Shown here: one piece after another, positions 33,680 to 42,971 of the stretch
Layout of the letters: each line of letters opens with the position of its first letter
Position numbering within the stretch: the first letter of the stretch is position 1
NCBI GenBank assembly: GCA_963662985.1
Contig: OY760067.1
Coordinates: forward strand, 1,364,001-1,428,000
DNA from: G963662985 sp963662985
GTDB taxonomy: Bacteria; Chloroflexota; Anaerolineae; Anaerolineales; UBA11579
DNA: 64,000 bases
Direction of reading: 5' to 3'
The notes under the pieces: generated by a model
Databases searched by the model: none
The model's input: only the letters and a program-made list of their open reading frames with translations
Told to the model about the DNA's origin: nothing
Position numbers and translations under genes: made by a program

Positions 33680-34657
33680 TTAATCAGCATACCCATGGGG
33701 ATGCGTGCTGTGCCATTCCCAAGCACTAGTAATAATTTTTTTGATATCGCCAATCTTTGGTTCCCAACCCAACTCTTGTTTAATTTTATCAGAGGAAGCG
33801 ATCAAACGGGGGGCATCTCCTGGGCGGCGCGGGGCTTCTTCTGCCGGGATGGGATGCCGTGTTACTTCACGGGCAGTTTCAATAATTTCACGAACGGAAT
33901 ATCCTTCTCCATTTCCTAGGTTATAGGTCAGGTGATCGGCTTTGTTTAAACCATGCAGTGCTAATAAGTGGGCCTGGGCAAGGTCTTGAATGTGAATATA
34001 GTCTCGGATGCAGGTGCCATCGGGAGTGGGATAGTCAGTACCGTAGATTATGATCTTTTCGCGTTGGCCCAATGCAACTTGGAGCACCTTAGGAATCAGA
34101 TGAGATTCAGGAGAATGTGCTTCACCGCGCTCAGGGAAGCCACCGGCTGCATTAAAATAGCGCAAACAAGCATAGCGTAAGCCTTTCAATTTGCGATACC
34201 ATTCTAAGGTTTGTTCAATCGTCAATTTAGTAAAGCCGTAGAAATTTTGTGGATTGATGGGGCTTTGTTCGTTGATTGGCTCATTATTTGATTCAAAAAT
34301 GGCTGCCGTGGAAGACAAAACAAATTTCGGAATCCCCGCTTTGCAGACTTCGTCAATCAAAATAGATGAGTTAATGACATTGTTCTCAAAAAATGAGGTG
34401 GGGTCTTTCATGCTTTCACCTGCTTCGGTGTGTGCGGCGAAATGCATGACGGCATCAAATTTATCTGAAGTGAGGGCTGGCACAAGGACAGCTCGATCTC
34501 CAAGATACCCTTCGATGAAATTTGCTTTTGAGGGAATGGCTGCCAAATGACCTTTGCTTAAGGAATCGAAGATGGTCACTTGATGGCCGTTTTCGATCAA
34601 ATAATTTGCGGTTGCGGAACCAATGTAGCCTGCACCACCGGTGATAAATACCTTCAT
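33680..34657 (-). CDS. galE: UDP-glucose 4-epimerase
   Basis: Interconverts UDP-glucose and UDP-galactose, supplying galactose to surface polysaccharides or the Leloir pathway. Extended SDR with the NAD site TGGAGYIGSATANYL, the catalytic triad as SSTAAIF and YGFTKLTIE (YxxxK), and RYFNAAGG. The C-terminal NLGNGEGYSVREIIE and RRPGDAPRLIASS are family-typical. GGAGA precedes the ATG, 21 bp after uvrD. Related UDP-sugar epimerases cannot be fully excluded. Confidence 0.93.
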   Translation of the reverse strand: MKVFITGGAGYIGSATANYLIENGHQVTIFDSLSKGHLAAIPSKANFIEGYLGDRAVLVPALTSDKFDAVMHFAAHTEAGESMKDPTSFFENNVINSSILIDEVCKAGIPKFVLSSTAAIFESNNEPINEQSPINPQNFYGFTKLTIEQTLEWYRKLKGLRYACLRYFNAAGGFPERGEAHSPESHLIPKVLQVALGQREKIIIYGTDYPTPDGTCIRDYIHIQDLAQAHLLALHGLNKADHLTYNLGNGEGYSVREIIETAREVTRHPIPAEEAPRRPGDAPRLIASSDKIKQELGWEPKIGDIKKIITSAWEWHSTHPHGYAD

Positions 34658-34678
34658 TAATTTGTCTCCAATCTCAAT

Positions 34679-36847
34679 TTATAGAATTTCTAATTTTGCT
34701 AAGGAAGCTAATAATTTTTTGTTGGCGCCGTTATCAAAGAAAATGTTGACGATCTCATCTCGTCCATCAATTTCCACACCCAACACAATTCCTTCTCCAA
34801 ACATGGAATGTTTAATTCGTTGCCCCACATGATGGGTGGGGACATAAGATGGTTTTTCTATTTCTTCCTCTTTTTCCCATTCATAGGACCCGCTAAAACT
34901 GCGATGTGAATGATCTCTGGGGCGCATGCTATTTTCTACAATCACTTCCTCAGGAATGTCTTCTAAGAAGCGGGAAGGTTGGGAAGGTTCGCTAATCCCG
35001 AACGTCATGCGGTTGTGGGCAAGCGTCAAATAGAGTCGTTGCTCTGCGCGGGTGATGCCCACATAGAATAAGCGCCGTTCTTCTGCCATGCCTTCCACAT
35101 CATTGAAAGAGCGGAAGTGGGGCAATACGCCTTCTTCTAATCCTACAATAAAAACGACGGGGAATTCAAGCCCTTTTGAAGAGTGTAAGGTTAATAAAGT
35201 AGGGACGTTGTCGCCGGTTACGATTGTGTCTTGGTCTGAGACTAAGGCGATTTCTTCCAACAGGGCGGTCAAAGAATCTTCATCATAATTTGAAGCTTTG
35301 CGGCGGATTTCGTTGATGTTTTCCCAGCGTTCAAAGCCTTCTTCTGTGTTGACTTCCAAATACTCTGCAAAACGAATATCTTCTAAAATGCGATCAATCA
35401 ACTCCAGCGGGGTGACCTCATCTTTGAGATCAAACCAACGTTGAAGTAATTTACCAAAGTCTTGCAATGCGCTTAATGCCCCTGAGCTGAAATAAGATTG
35501 TAGTTCTACGTTGGTGTTATCGCATAATTTTAAGATCAAATCCACTGAGGAAATTCCAATGGAAGCAGAGACAGTGCGCACTTTGTCCACTGTTTTTGCG
35601 CCTAGCTTTCGCTTGGGGGTGTTGATAATACGCTGCAAACTAATTTCATCTGCGGAATTGTGGATGATGCGTAAATAGGAGAGCAAGTCTTTGATTTCTC
35701 GGCGACCATAGAAGCGTTGAGCTCCCACTAACCGATAAGGGAGATTGTTCTGAATGAAAGCTTCTTCAATCACTCGGGATTGCGCATTAGTACGATACAT
35801 GATTGCAAAGTCACCGGGGTCATAGTTGCCCGAAGCAACGACTTTGGCAATCTCTTGCACCACATAACGTGCTTCTTCGGTGCCATTGAAAGCTTCGGTG
35901 ATACTTACCTTTTGGCCATCGCCCAAATTGGAAAACAATTGTTTGTCATCTCGATTAGGATTAGGCGCGATAACGGCCATAGCGGTGTTCAAAATAGTTT
36001 GTGTAGAGCGATAGTTTTGTTCCAAAATGATCTTGACCGCTTTGGGATAATCATTATTGAAGCGCATCACATTGCGATAATCTGCGCCACGCCAGCTATA
36101 GATGGATTGATCGGGGTCACCCACAACGTATAAGTTGCGATGAAAAGAAGAGAGCAGTTGTACTAAGCGATATTGTGCCATATTGGTGTCTTGAAATTCA
36201 TCAACCAAAACATGTTCAAAGCGGCGGGCATAGCGCTCTCGCACCTCGGCGTTATTTTCTAATAAATAGACTGTCCATAAAAGCAGATCATCAAAATCGA
36301 GGGCATTGCAATCTAACAAAGTCTTTTGGTATTGCGTATAGATTTTCTTCACTGTCTCTTCAGTGTGGGAAATGGCAGCGAAGGTTTCGGGGAGTAAGAG
36401 CTCATTTTTGGCGGCAGAAATTTTGCCTTGGATGTTTTGAGCACGATAGGTTTTTTCATCCAAGTTCATTTCTCGGATGATGCTTTTAACGATTCGTTTT
36501 TGATCGTCTGTGTCATAGATCACAAAATTGCTATCAAAAGGAAGTTCGCCAGCTTCTCGGCGTAAGATGCGCGCACAGATTGAGTGAAAGGTGCCTAACA
36601 TCATGCCACGTGTGTTCGCACCGACTAACTCTGCTACGCGTGCTTCCATTTCGCGGGCGGCTTTGTTGGTGAAGGTGACTGCCATGATGTTGAAAGGGCG
36701 GATGCCTAAATAACTAATCAGATAGGCAATCCGGTGCGTGAGTACTCTCGTTTTGCCAGAGCCGGGGCCGGCTAAGATCAAGGTGGGGCCAGCCGCTGCT
36801 TGCACGGCTTCTTGTTGTTTTTGATTAAGTCCTTGTGTAATATCCAT
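34679..36847 (-). CDS. UvrD/PcrA-type SF1A DNA helicase
   Basis: 3'-5' helicase for nucleotide-excision and mismatch-type repair and replication restart. All SF1 motifs are visible: GLNQKQQEAV (Q), AGPGSGKTRVL (Walker A), VDEFQDTN (Walker B), VGDPDQSIYSWRGAD, EQNYRSTQTIL, LTLHSSKGLEF and EERRLFYVGITRA. The last 60 residues (HHVGQRIKHSMFGEGIVLG) form the Tudor-like RNA polymerase-binding tail of PcrA/UvrD. The 722-residue length is normal. No ribosome site is visible and a promoter ends just before the ATG. First gene of the minus-strand unit with galE, coaBC and DUF952. Confidence 0.96.
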   Translation of the reverse strand: MDITQGLNQKQQEAVQAAAGPTLILAGPGSGKTRVLTHRIAYLISYLGIRPFNIMAVTFTNKAAREMEARVAELVGANTRGMMLGTFHSICARILRREAGELPFDSNFVIYDTDDQKRIVKSIIREMNLDEKTYRAQNIQGKISAAKNELLLPETFAAISHTEETVKKIYTQYQKTLLDCNALDFDDLLLWTVYLLENNAEVRERYARRFEHVLVDEFQDTNMAQYRLVQLLSSFHRNLYVVGDPDQSIYSWRGADYRNVMRFNNDYPKAVKIILEQNYRSTQTILNTAMAVIAPNPNRDDKQLFSNLGDGQKVSITEAFNGTEEARYVVQEIAKVVASGNYDPGDFAIMYRTNAQSRVIEEAFIQNNLPYRLVGAQRFYGRREIKDLLSYLRIIHNSADEISLQRIINTPKRKLGAKTVDKVRTVSASIGISSVDLILKLCDNTNVELQSYFSSGALSALQDFGKLLQRWFDLKDEVTPLELIDRILEDIRFAEYLEVNTEEGFERWENINEIRRKASNYDEDSLTALLEEIALVSDQDTIVTGDNVPTLLTLHSSKGLEFPVVFIVGLEEGVLPHFRSFNDVEGMAEERRLFYVGITRAEQRLYLTLAHNRMTFGISEPSQPSRFLEDIPEEVIVENSMRPRDHSHRSFSGSYEWEKEEEIEKPSYVPTHHVGQRIKHSMFGEGIVLGVEIDGRDEIVNIFFDNGANKKLLASLAKLEIL

Positions 36848-36856
36848 AAGTTAAAT

Positions 36857-36885
36857 GATTGTAATGTTCCCCACCTAAATAAGCA
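36857..36885 (-). promoter_or_regulatory. Minus-strand promoter of the helicase gene; likely leaderless
   Basis: On the minus strand TTGCTT (36885-36880), 17 bp, TACAAT (36862-36857). The ATG begins at 36847, 9 bp after the -10, leaving at most a few bases of leader and no Shine-Dalgarno. Confidence 0.6.
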
Positions 36886-36918
36886 AGCGACACATCTTAA
36901 TAATATTTTGACGCAATT

Positions 36919-36946
36919 TTGAAAGTGAAGAGCTTCGAATTATGCT
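36919..36946 (+). promoter_or_regulatory. Promoter of the first LysM-M23 gene
   Basis: TTGAAA (36919-36924), 16 bp, TATGCT (36941-36946). A CAGGA site precedes the ATG at 36972. Confidence 0.5.
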
Positions 36947-36971
36947 ACACTTCACATCAGGATTTTTGACT

Positions 36972-38624
36972 ATGAATGAAAAAGCAATCTGGATCAGTTT
37001 TTCTATTGCAGCTGTGGCACTTTTTGTGATTGTGTTTGCATTCTCCTATCTTTTTCTGACCACTGATCCCAACCCCCAATCCTCGGTCCCCTCTGCACAA
37101 TTAGAAACAGAGGTCGCAAAAAAACTTGCAGCCACGATGGATGCTTTGCGTTCTACGCAAGCTGCCCCGATTTCCTCTGCAATCATGCCAACCACTTCTG
37201 TTCCAGACACTACTTATGTCGATTATCAACACGTCACTCCAGAGAATGCTGTTTTTTATGTGATGTCTGCGGGGGATACGTTTGCGAAAATTGCCGCTGC
37301 CTATGGCGGGGACGAACAAGACTTGCGGGAACTCAATCAAGTGGATGATTATGATTGGTTCTATGCTGGCAGCATTGTGCGCATTCGCCCTGAATCTGAG
37401 GGTGTGGCAGGCGTTTCTTTTAATAGCATTCCTGATGCAGAATTGGTTAATAGTCCTAATGCGGCTAATTTTGATTTGACAGGGTTTATTCAACAACAAG
37501 CTGGTTTGCTCGCGACATATGAAGAAGAAATCTATGGGATAAAGATTGAAGAGGAAGACGATCAAGATGCCAATCAATCCTCCCAAACAGTCACTGCGAC
37601 GCCTACCCCCAAGCTCACCATCTTGACGGGCACGGAGATTGTGCAAAAAGTTGCAGTGGAATATTCGATTAATCCGCGTTTATTATTAGCCATTGTTGAA
37701 TATCAAACCCAATGGGTGACAAACCCTACTCCTGCTCCATGGACACAAACTGGTACGTTTAGTCTAGGTAACAGTGCTTGTCAAACTTTTTTCTGTCAAC
37801 TGTCTTGGGCAGCCGATCGCCTCAATTGGGGCTATTATGCATGGAAACAAAATCAAATCTCTCATTTACGCACCCAAGATGGACAACTCGTTCAGATTGA
37901 TCCTTCTTTGTCTGCGGGCACAGTCGCTTTGCAGACTTATTTTGCGTTTTATCATGATTATGCTAATTGGCAAACAGCCGTCTCTCAACTAGGTTTGGCA
38001 CAAACGTATCAAAATTTTTTTGGAGATCCATTTATGCAAGGCATTCAAATTGCTGTACCACAAGGACTTACCCAGCCTGTTTGGCCACTACCATTTGAAT
38101 CAGGGATTACTTGGGTGTTTACCGGTGGTCCACATCCCGGGTGGGGCAATGGCACTAGTTTGGCAGCGCTCGATTTTGCGCCTTTAGGCGGCACAGGTTG
38201 TTATGATTCAGATCGTTGGGTGGTGTCGATGACAGAAGGTGTGATTGTTGGGCTGGCAGAAGGTATGGTCTTGGTCGATGTGGACGGAGATGGAATTATG
38301 CAAACAGGTTGGACGATCCAATATATGCATATCGCCGATGCAGAAGACACGCACTCTCTCGGACAAGTGGTTCATCAAGGTGATTTTATCGGACATCCAA
38401 GTTGTGAAGGGGGCGTTTCCACTGGCACACATGTGCATATTGCGCGTTTGTTCCAAGGAGAATGGATGGACGCAGGCGGGGCAGTACCCTTTGTGATGGA
38501 TGGCTGGCAAGCAATCACTGCACATGGTAAATATGATGGTTATCTTCAAAAAGATCAACAGATCTTAGCCCCCTATCTCTCTGGGTTTGAAGAGAATGAG
38601 AATTACTTAATAACAAGAGAATAA
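36972..38624 (+). CDS. LysM and M23-like surface protein, copy 1
   Basis: A 550-residue membrane-anchored outer protein: N-terminal span (FSIAAVALFVIVFAFSYLF), a LysM domain near residues 80-130 (MSAGDTFAKIAAAYGG ... VRIRP), a Thr/Pro linker, a helical domain (SINPRLLLAIVEYQ ... SAGTVALQTYFAFYHDYANW), and a C-terminal M23-like domain (GGPHPGWG, LAALDFAP, HPSCEGG, GTHVHIAR). The second metal motif HxH is intact, but the usual His of HxxxD is Leu. A DVDGDGIMQTGW loop looks calcium-binding. ATG 36972 is preferred over 36942 for its ribosome site and better anchor. First of three tandem paralogues. Confidence 0.85.
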   Translation: MNEKAIWISFSIAAVALFVIVFAFSYLFLTTDPNPQSSVPSAQLETEVAKKLAATMDALRSTQAAPISSAIMPTTSVPDTTYVDYQHVTPENAVFYVMSAGDTFAKIAAAYGGDEQDLRELNQVDDYDWFYAGSIVRIRPESEGVAGVSFNSIPDAELVNSPNAANFDLTGFIQQQAGLLATYEEEIYGIKIEEEDDQDANQSSQTVTATPTPKLTILTGTEIVQKVAVEYSINPRLLLAIVEYQTQWVTNPTPAPWTQTGTFSLGNSACQTFFCQLSWAADRLNWGYYAWKQNQISHLRTQDGQLVQIDPSLSAGTVALQTYFAFYHDYANWQTAVSQLGLAQTYQNFFGDPFMQGIQIAVPQGLTQPVWPLPFESGITWVFTGGPHPGWGNGTSLAALDFAPLGGTGCYDSDRWVVSMTEGVIVGLAEGMVLVDVDGDGIMQTGWTIQYMHIADAEDTHSLGQVVHQGDFIGHPSCEGGVSTGTHVHIARLFQGEWMDAGGAVPFVMDGWQAITAHGKYDGYLQKDQQILAPYLSGFEENENYLITRE

Positions 38625-38680
38625 ACGCTCCTGTATAGCTCTTTTGGCGTTGTTCTCATCTTGAATTTAGGCTACAAAGG

Positions 38681-38686
38681 TAAAAT
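38681..38686 (+). promoter_or_regulatory. -10 box TAAAAT 6 bp before an ATG
   Basis: The TAAAAT ends at 38686 and the ATG is at 38693, consistent with a leaderless transcript of the second LysM-M23 gene. Confidence 0.4.
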
Positions 38687-38692
38687 AAATCA

Positions 38693-40315
38693 ATGGCAAC
38701 AAATAATCCAACATCGATAAAAATTGGCAGAAAATGGAGTTTGGTTCTCATTTGTGCAACCGTAATCCTCTCGAGCGTGTTTTGCAGCTCGGGTTACGTC
38801 ACTCCTGAAAGCCTTACGCAAACCGCAGCCGCACCTGCTACCCAATTGGCAGCATTTCCCACGGCAGCTTTTGCAACTTCTACTTACACTCCCGCTCCCA
38901 CTTCAGAAGTAGTCGCCACACAACCTCCTACCGCCACTGCCACTTATGCTGTTGCCACGGCACTACCCACACCAACAGAACGAGTGTTTGGTGCTGACCA
39001 ACCGCCGATGCTCTACACGGCACAGTCAGGAGATACTTTGTTAGCACTTAGTCGACGATTTAATGTTTTACCAGAAGAAATCGTCTCCGCAGAAAATATC
39101 CCAACAACTGGCTTGATTCCGCAAGGACAAGTTTTGATGATTCCTGTGCGTCTTGGCACAACCACTTCTACGACAAAAGTTTTGCCAGATACGGAAATTG
39201 TTTATTCTGCCTCAATGTTGGAATTTAACACGGCTTTGTTCATTGATACATTTGGAGGCTATTTCTCCAAGAACAAACTCTATATGGGTGCTGAAAAAGG
39301 AAATTGGAAGGCATCAGAAGCGCTTGAGTATTTTGGAAAACAAAATTCGATCAATCCGCGTTTATTGTTAGCTTTATTCGAATATCAAAATAATCTCGTT
39401 TTAGGGACACCGTTATACGATGATTATTTAGATTATCCACTTGGTTATCGAGATATCAAACATCAGGGGTTTTATTCTCAGTTAGTTTGGGCGATTGATA
39501 CTATTTCAGTTGGCTATTATGGATGGCGTACAGGTGATTTGACCGAACTCACTTTCACCGACGGGCAAACCATTCGCATCGCCCCAGAATTGAATGCCGG
39601 CACAGTAGCAGTGATGTATTTCTTTAGTCAACTGTATGATTATGCAAACTGGCAACAAGTGATGAATCCTACTACCGGTTTTCCTGCTAAATATAACGCT
39701 ATGTTTGGCGATCCTTGGTATCGTGCCCAGCAAGTTGGTTCCATTTATCCTGCTGTGGTGGGGATTCCGGATATGTCCTTGCCCTTCTTGAGTGGTCACA
39801 CATGGACGCTCACTGGTGGTCCGCATGGGGCATGGCGTGCCAAAACATCTTTAGCAGCAATTGACTTTGCGGCTCCTTCAGAAGCAGGCTCTTGTACCCC
39901 TGCGATTGATTGGGCTGTGGCAGTGGCTGATGGGGTTGTGGTGCGAAAAGATGATGGTTTAATCGTGGTCGATTTGGATGGTGATGGTCACGAAGAAACT
40001 GGCTGGGTGGTGGTTTACTTGCATATCACAGACGACAGTGGTGTGCGTGTGGGAGATTGGATCTATAAAGGTGACTTGTTAGGGCATCCATCTTGTGAAG
40101 GCGGTTCTTCCACTGGATCACATTTGCATATTGCTCGTAAATATAATGGAGAATGGGTCGCTGCAGATGGACCTTTGCCTTTCACATTGAATGGTTGGGT
40201 GGCACAAAATGGCGACACAACTTATAAAGGTGGTCTGGTGAGAGGTGATGATGTAATCATCGCTAGTGATGTGAGTGCTGGATATTCAAAAGTATATAAT
40301 GATGAGAATTATTAA
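38693..40315 (+). CDS. LysM and M23-like surface protein, copy 2
   Basis: A 540-residue paralogue of its left neighbour with the same order: N-terminal hydrophobic segment (WSLVLICATVILSSVF), Thr/Pro/Ala linker, LysM (YTAQSGDTLLALSRRF ... VLMIPVR), helical domain (SINPRLLLALFEYQ ... NAGTVAVMYFFSQLYDYANW), and M23-like domain (GGPHGAWR, LAAIDFAAP, DLDGDGHEETGW, HPSCEGG, GSHLHIARK). HxH is present; the His of HxxxD is again Leu. A Cys after the hydrophobic segment (SVFC) does not fit a lipobox well. Predicted outer-surface peptidoglycan-binding protein. Confidence 0.85.
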   Translation: MATNNPTSIKIGRKWSLVLICATVILSSVFCSSGYVTPESLTQTAAAPATQLAAFPTAAFATSTYTPAPTSEVVATQPPTATATYAVATALPTPTERVFGADQPPMLYTAQSGDTLLALSRRFNVLPEEIVSAENIPTTGLIPQGQVLMIPVRLGTTTSTTKVLPDTEIVYSASMLEFNTALFIDTFGGYFSKNKLYMGAEKGNWKASEALEYFGKQNSINPRLLLALFEYQNNLVLGTPLYDDYLDYPLGYRDIKHQGFYSQLVWAIDTISVGYYGWRTGDLTELTFTDGQTIRIAPELNAGTVAVMYFFSQLYDYANWQQVMNPTTGFPAKYNAMFGDPWYRAQQVGSIYPAVVGIPDMSLPFLSGHTWTLTGGPHGAWRAKTSLAAIDFAAPSEAGSCTPAIDWAVAVADGVVVRKDDGLIVVDLDGDGHEETGWVVVYLHITDDSGVRVGDWIYKGDLLGHPSCEGGSSTGSHLHIARKYNGEWVAADGPLPFTLNGWVAQNGDTTYKGGLVRGDDVIIASDVSAGYSKVYNDENY

Positions 40316-40330
40316 TCGTTTAGGTTTGAA

Positions 40331-41827
40331 ATGAAAATTAGAATTAAACACAACTTTTTGATATGGATCGGAGGGGTGTTATTTTTATTGGGATTGGCGA
40401 GCTGTGTGTCTGTTGAATCTACAGAGACGATTGTTCCCCCAACAGCTACGATTAAAGCGCAATCCACTGTACAACCCACTGAAGATGTTCGTCCAACTTC
40501 TGAACGAGGGATGGTCTCCCCAGGTGAATTGGTGGATTATATTGCTCAAGATGGTGACACTTTGGATAATTTGGCGGTGCGCTTTAACACCACTACCAAA
40601 GAAATCCTTGAAGCCAATCCTCAGATTCCAAAGACAGTCACTACCATGCCACAAGGGATGCCCATGCAAATCCCCACTTATTATCGTACATTTTGGGGAA
40701 CGCAATATCAAATTTTGCCAAACAATCAATTTGTGAATGGACCCAGTGCGATTGATTTTGATACAGCTGCATTTTTAGAGAACTATGATACTTGGATTCA
40801 TGATGTGAATGTATACGTTGATGGACGCACAATTTCAGGTGTGGAATTTATTGATTATATGGCGTATAGCTATAGTGTTCATCCAAAGGTAATCTTAGCT
40901 TTGTTAGAATATCAAGCAGGTGTATTGAGCGACTCTTATCTGGATGAGGGAGAAGATGCCTATTTATTAGATTTTATGGACCCGCTCACCCAAGGATTTT
41001 CGAGCCAGTTAAATCAGGCACTTGCATTACTCAATGAGGGATATTATCTTTACCAAAATGGATTGTTGATTGAATTTGACCGTCCCAATGGTTATATCGA
41101 ACGACCTGACCCAGCACAAAATGCCGGCACGGTTGCTTTTCAATATTATTTTGCCCAAATGCTAGAAACGGATGAAGAATATCAAGTGGCGATTAGTGAG
41201 CAAGGATTTGCAAAAACCTATCAAGACTTGTTTGGCAATCCTTGGGAAGAAAATGCCGAACCAATCTACACGGCGAATATCATCCAACCACATATGAAGT
41301 TACCTTTTCGGAGTGGTGAGATTTGGAACTTCACTGGTGCACCCCATGCTACATGGGGCACAGGGGAGCCATTTGGTGCATTAGATTTTGCGCCGCCTCT
41401 CACGATTAGCGGGTGTGTGATTACAGACCGTCCTGTGGTGGCTGTGGCTGATGGCGTAGTTGTGCGGACGGACGTTGGTTTAGTGATGTTAGATTTGGAT
41501 GGTGACGGGGATGAACGCACTGGTTGGAATGTATTCTATTTCCATATTCGAGATAAGGTTCCGGTAGGCACCGTGGTCAAAGAAGGAGACTTTTTAGGCT
41601 ATCCTTCCTGTGAAGGTGGACGTTCTACAGGCACACACGTGCATATTGCACGTAAGTATAATGGCGAGTGGATCAATGCTGCGGGCACTTTAGCTTTCAA
41701 CATGGAAGATTGGATTCCAGACAAAAGTCTTGGCACCGCCTATTCAGGTACGATGACTCGTTTTGGAATCACGATTACAGCAGTAGAATCGGGTGGGTTG
41801 CGCAGTCAGATTCTTTCTAGAGAATAA
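40331..41827 (+). CDS. LysM and M23-like lipoprotein, copy 3
   Basis: A 498-residue third paralogue. The signal peptide ends in a good lipobox (LLGLASC), so it should be a membrane-anchored lipoprotein. LysM follows (IAQDGDTLDNLAVRFN ... MQIPTY), then the helical domain (SVHPKVILALLEYQ ... NAGTVAFQYYFAQM) and the M23-like domain (GAPHATWG, FGALDFAPP, DLDGDGDERTGW, YPSCEGG, GTHVHIARK). Here the usual His position of HxxxD is Phe. Gene starts 15 bp after copy 2, so it is co-transcribed; a terminator follows. Confidence 0.86.
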   Translation: MKIRIKHNFLIWIGGVLFLLGLASCVSVESTETIVPPTATIKAQSTVQPTEDVRPTSERGMVSPGELVDYIAQDGDTLDNLAVRFNTTTKEILEANPQIPKTVTTMPQGMPMQIPTYYRTFWGTQYQILPNNQFVNGPSAIDFDTAAFLENYDTWIHDVNVYVDGRTISGVEFIDYMAYSYSVHPKVILALLEYQAGVLSDSYLDEGEDAYLLDFMDPLTQGFSSQLNQALALLNEGYYLYQNGLLIEFDRPNGYIERPDPAQNAGTVAFQYYFAQMLETDEEYQVAISEQGFAKTYQDLFGNPWEENAEPIYTANIIQPHMKLPFRSGEIWNFTGAPHATWGTGEPFGALDFAPPLTISGCVITDRPVVAVADGVVVRTDVGLVMLDLDGDGDERTGWNVFYFHIRDKVPVGTVVKEGDFLGYPSCEGGRSTGTHVHIARKYNGEWINAAGTLAFNMEDWIPDKSLGTAYSGTMTRFGITITAVESGGLRSQILSRE

Positions 41828-41857
41828 AAAAAGCCTGTTTAAAAACACAGGCTTTTC
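41826..41857 (+). terminator. Terminator after the LysM-M23 array
   Basis: AAAAGCCTGT/ACAGGCTTTT with flanking A and T runs; it can serve both converging units. Confidence 0.85.
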
Positions 41858-41876
41858 TAGATACCAAAGAGATTGT

Positions 41877-42731
41877 CTATTTTACCGCTTGCCAAACTGC
41901 ATCCAAAGTTTGCAATCCGGTCAAATTACGCATCGAAACCCCCCATTTCATATAATCTTCATCGGTGAAGTCCATTAAGGAGCGATCTCCCACAGTTAAA
42001 TGGAAACCATCATCAGAGACGCCATGGACTGGTAGATCTTGCACAGCAGCCCAGAAATTCCATAATGGAATATCATATTCTACGGCGATGGTGGCGATCA
42101 TCTGGTTGATGGAATGATCTCCTTCCACATTATCTGCTTTGGTCGCCAAAATAGGTAAACTGCCTGCCGCAATGGTTTTCTCAACAATCATTCGCAAATA
42201 GTCACCATATTTTTCAGGTGATTTGCCGCTCCAATTTTGTTCTAAGCTGATGAAGGTGATGCTAGGGTGTACTAAGCGCATTTCACAATCGATAGGGCTT
42301 TCGCCTTGTTCACAAGAATCTAAATAATCTTCGGGTACAGAAAAAGGATTGAGCACAGCGGCAACGTTGAAACCGCTTTGTGTTGAAGCACCATCACGTT
42401 CAAAAGAGCCTTCAAATTGGTCAATCACTTCTTGCAAATAAGCATAGTCATCGCCTAACTCATAAGTGCCATAATCAAAAAAGCCTAAAAAGAAACGGGC
42501 TACATTTTGGCAATCTGCAATTTTAGTGAACACATGCGGGTCACTTCCGTTTTCAATACCTGCTTGATAAAGCGCGATTGCATGTTCGGAAATCACGGGG
42601 ATCACTGGCCAATTCTGCCAATCTTCTGGATCCATTGGTGGATTTTCTTCTGCCATCACTGGCAAAAATGTTGTACTCATCAAAATGAGTAATAAAATTA
42701 AAGAGAAAATTTTTTTCATTAATTTATCCAT
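41877..42731 (-). CDS. Secreted SGNH/GDSL-hydrolase-like protein
   Basis: About 284 residues with an N-terminal signal peptide (KKIFSLILLLILMSTTFLPVMA, cleavage likely before EE). The mature part has the SGNH order: block I as KIADCQN, a strand FISLEQNWSG, ILATKADN, and block V with the catalytic Asp-His pair as SDDGFHLT. At block I the Gly-Asp-Ser is Ala-Asp-Cys, so the nucleophile would be Cys. Likely acts on surface glycan or esters. The start is uncertain: ATG at 42731 or 42719, with no clear ribosome site. Confidence 0.65.
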   Translation of the reverse strand: MDKLMKKIFSLILLLILMSTTFLPVMAEENPPMDPEDWQNWPVIPVISEHAIALYQAGIENGSDPHVFTKIADCQNVARFFLGFFDYGTYELGDDYAYLQEVIDQFEGSFERDGASTQSGFNVAAVLNPFSVPEDYLDSCEQGESPIDCEMRLVHPSITFISLEQNWSGKSPEKYGDYLRMIVEKTIAAGSLPILATKADNVEGDHSINQMIATIAVEYDIPLWNFWAAVQDLPVHGVSDDGFHLTVGDRSLMDFTDEDYMKWGVSMRNLTGLQTLDAVWQAVK

Positions 42732-42937
42732 GTTAGATAGTTTAGTATATGTTGCCACAAAATCTGCCGTTTATTATACGCTAGAAAAACAGGTTTCAAA
42801 ATTAAAATTCTTTGAAATTACTTATAGTCTATGGTGGGCGTACATAAAAATGATAGATAAGAATAATCATACTAAATGTTGTCCATTATCTGTCTTTACA
42901 TTAACGAAAAGATTAAGCAAAACATTTTAAATCAAGG

Positions 42938-42971
42938 TATAATACACAATTGGATTATGAAACGTCTGTTC
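42938..42971 (+). promoter_or_regulatory. uvrA promoter with possible LexA (SOS) box
   Basis: TATAAT (42938-42943) is followed at 42960-42971 by AAACGTCTGTTC, which differs by one base from the Gram-positive LexA core GAAC-N4-GTTC. It would lie just after the transcription start, a common repressor position. The rest of this gap (42732-43010) holds only the two divergent promoters. Confidence 0.4.

Noticed and set aside
38693..38800. Lipobox in LysM-M23 copy 2 (SVFC)
   Set aside because: Phe at the position before Cys does not fit the small-residue rule; copy 3 has a proper LASC.
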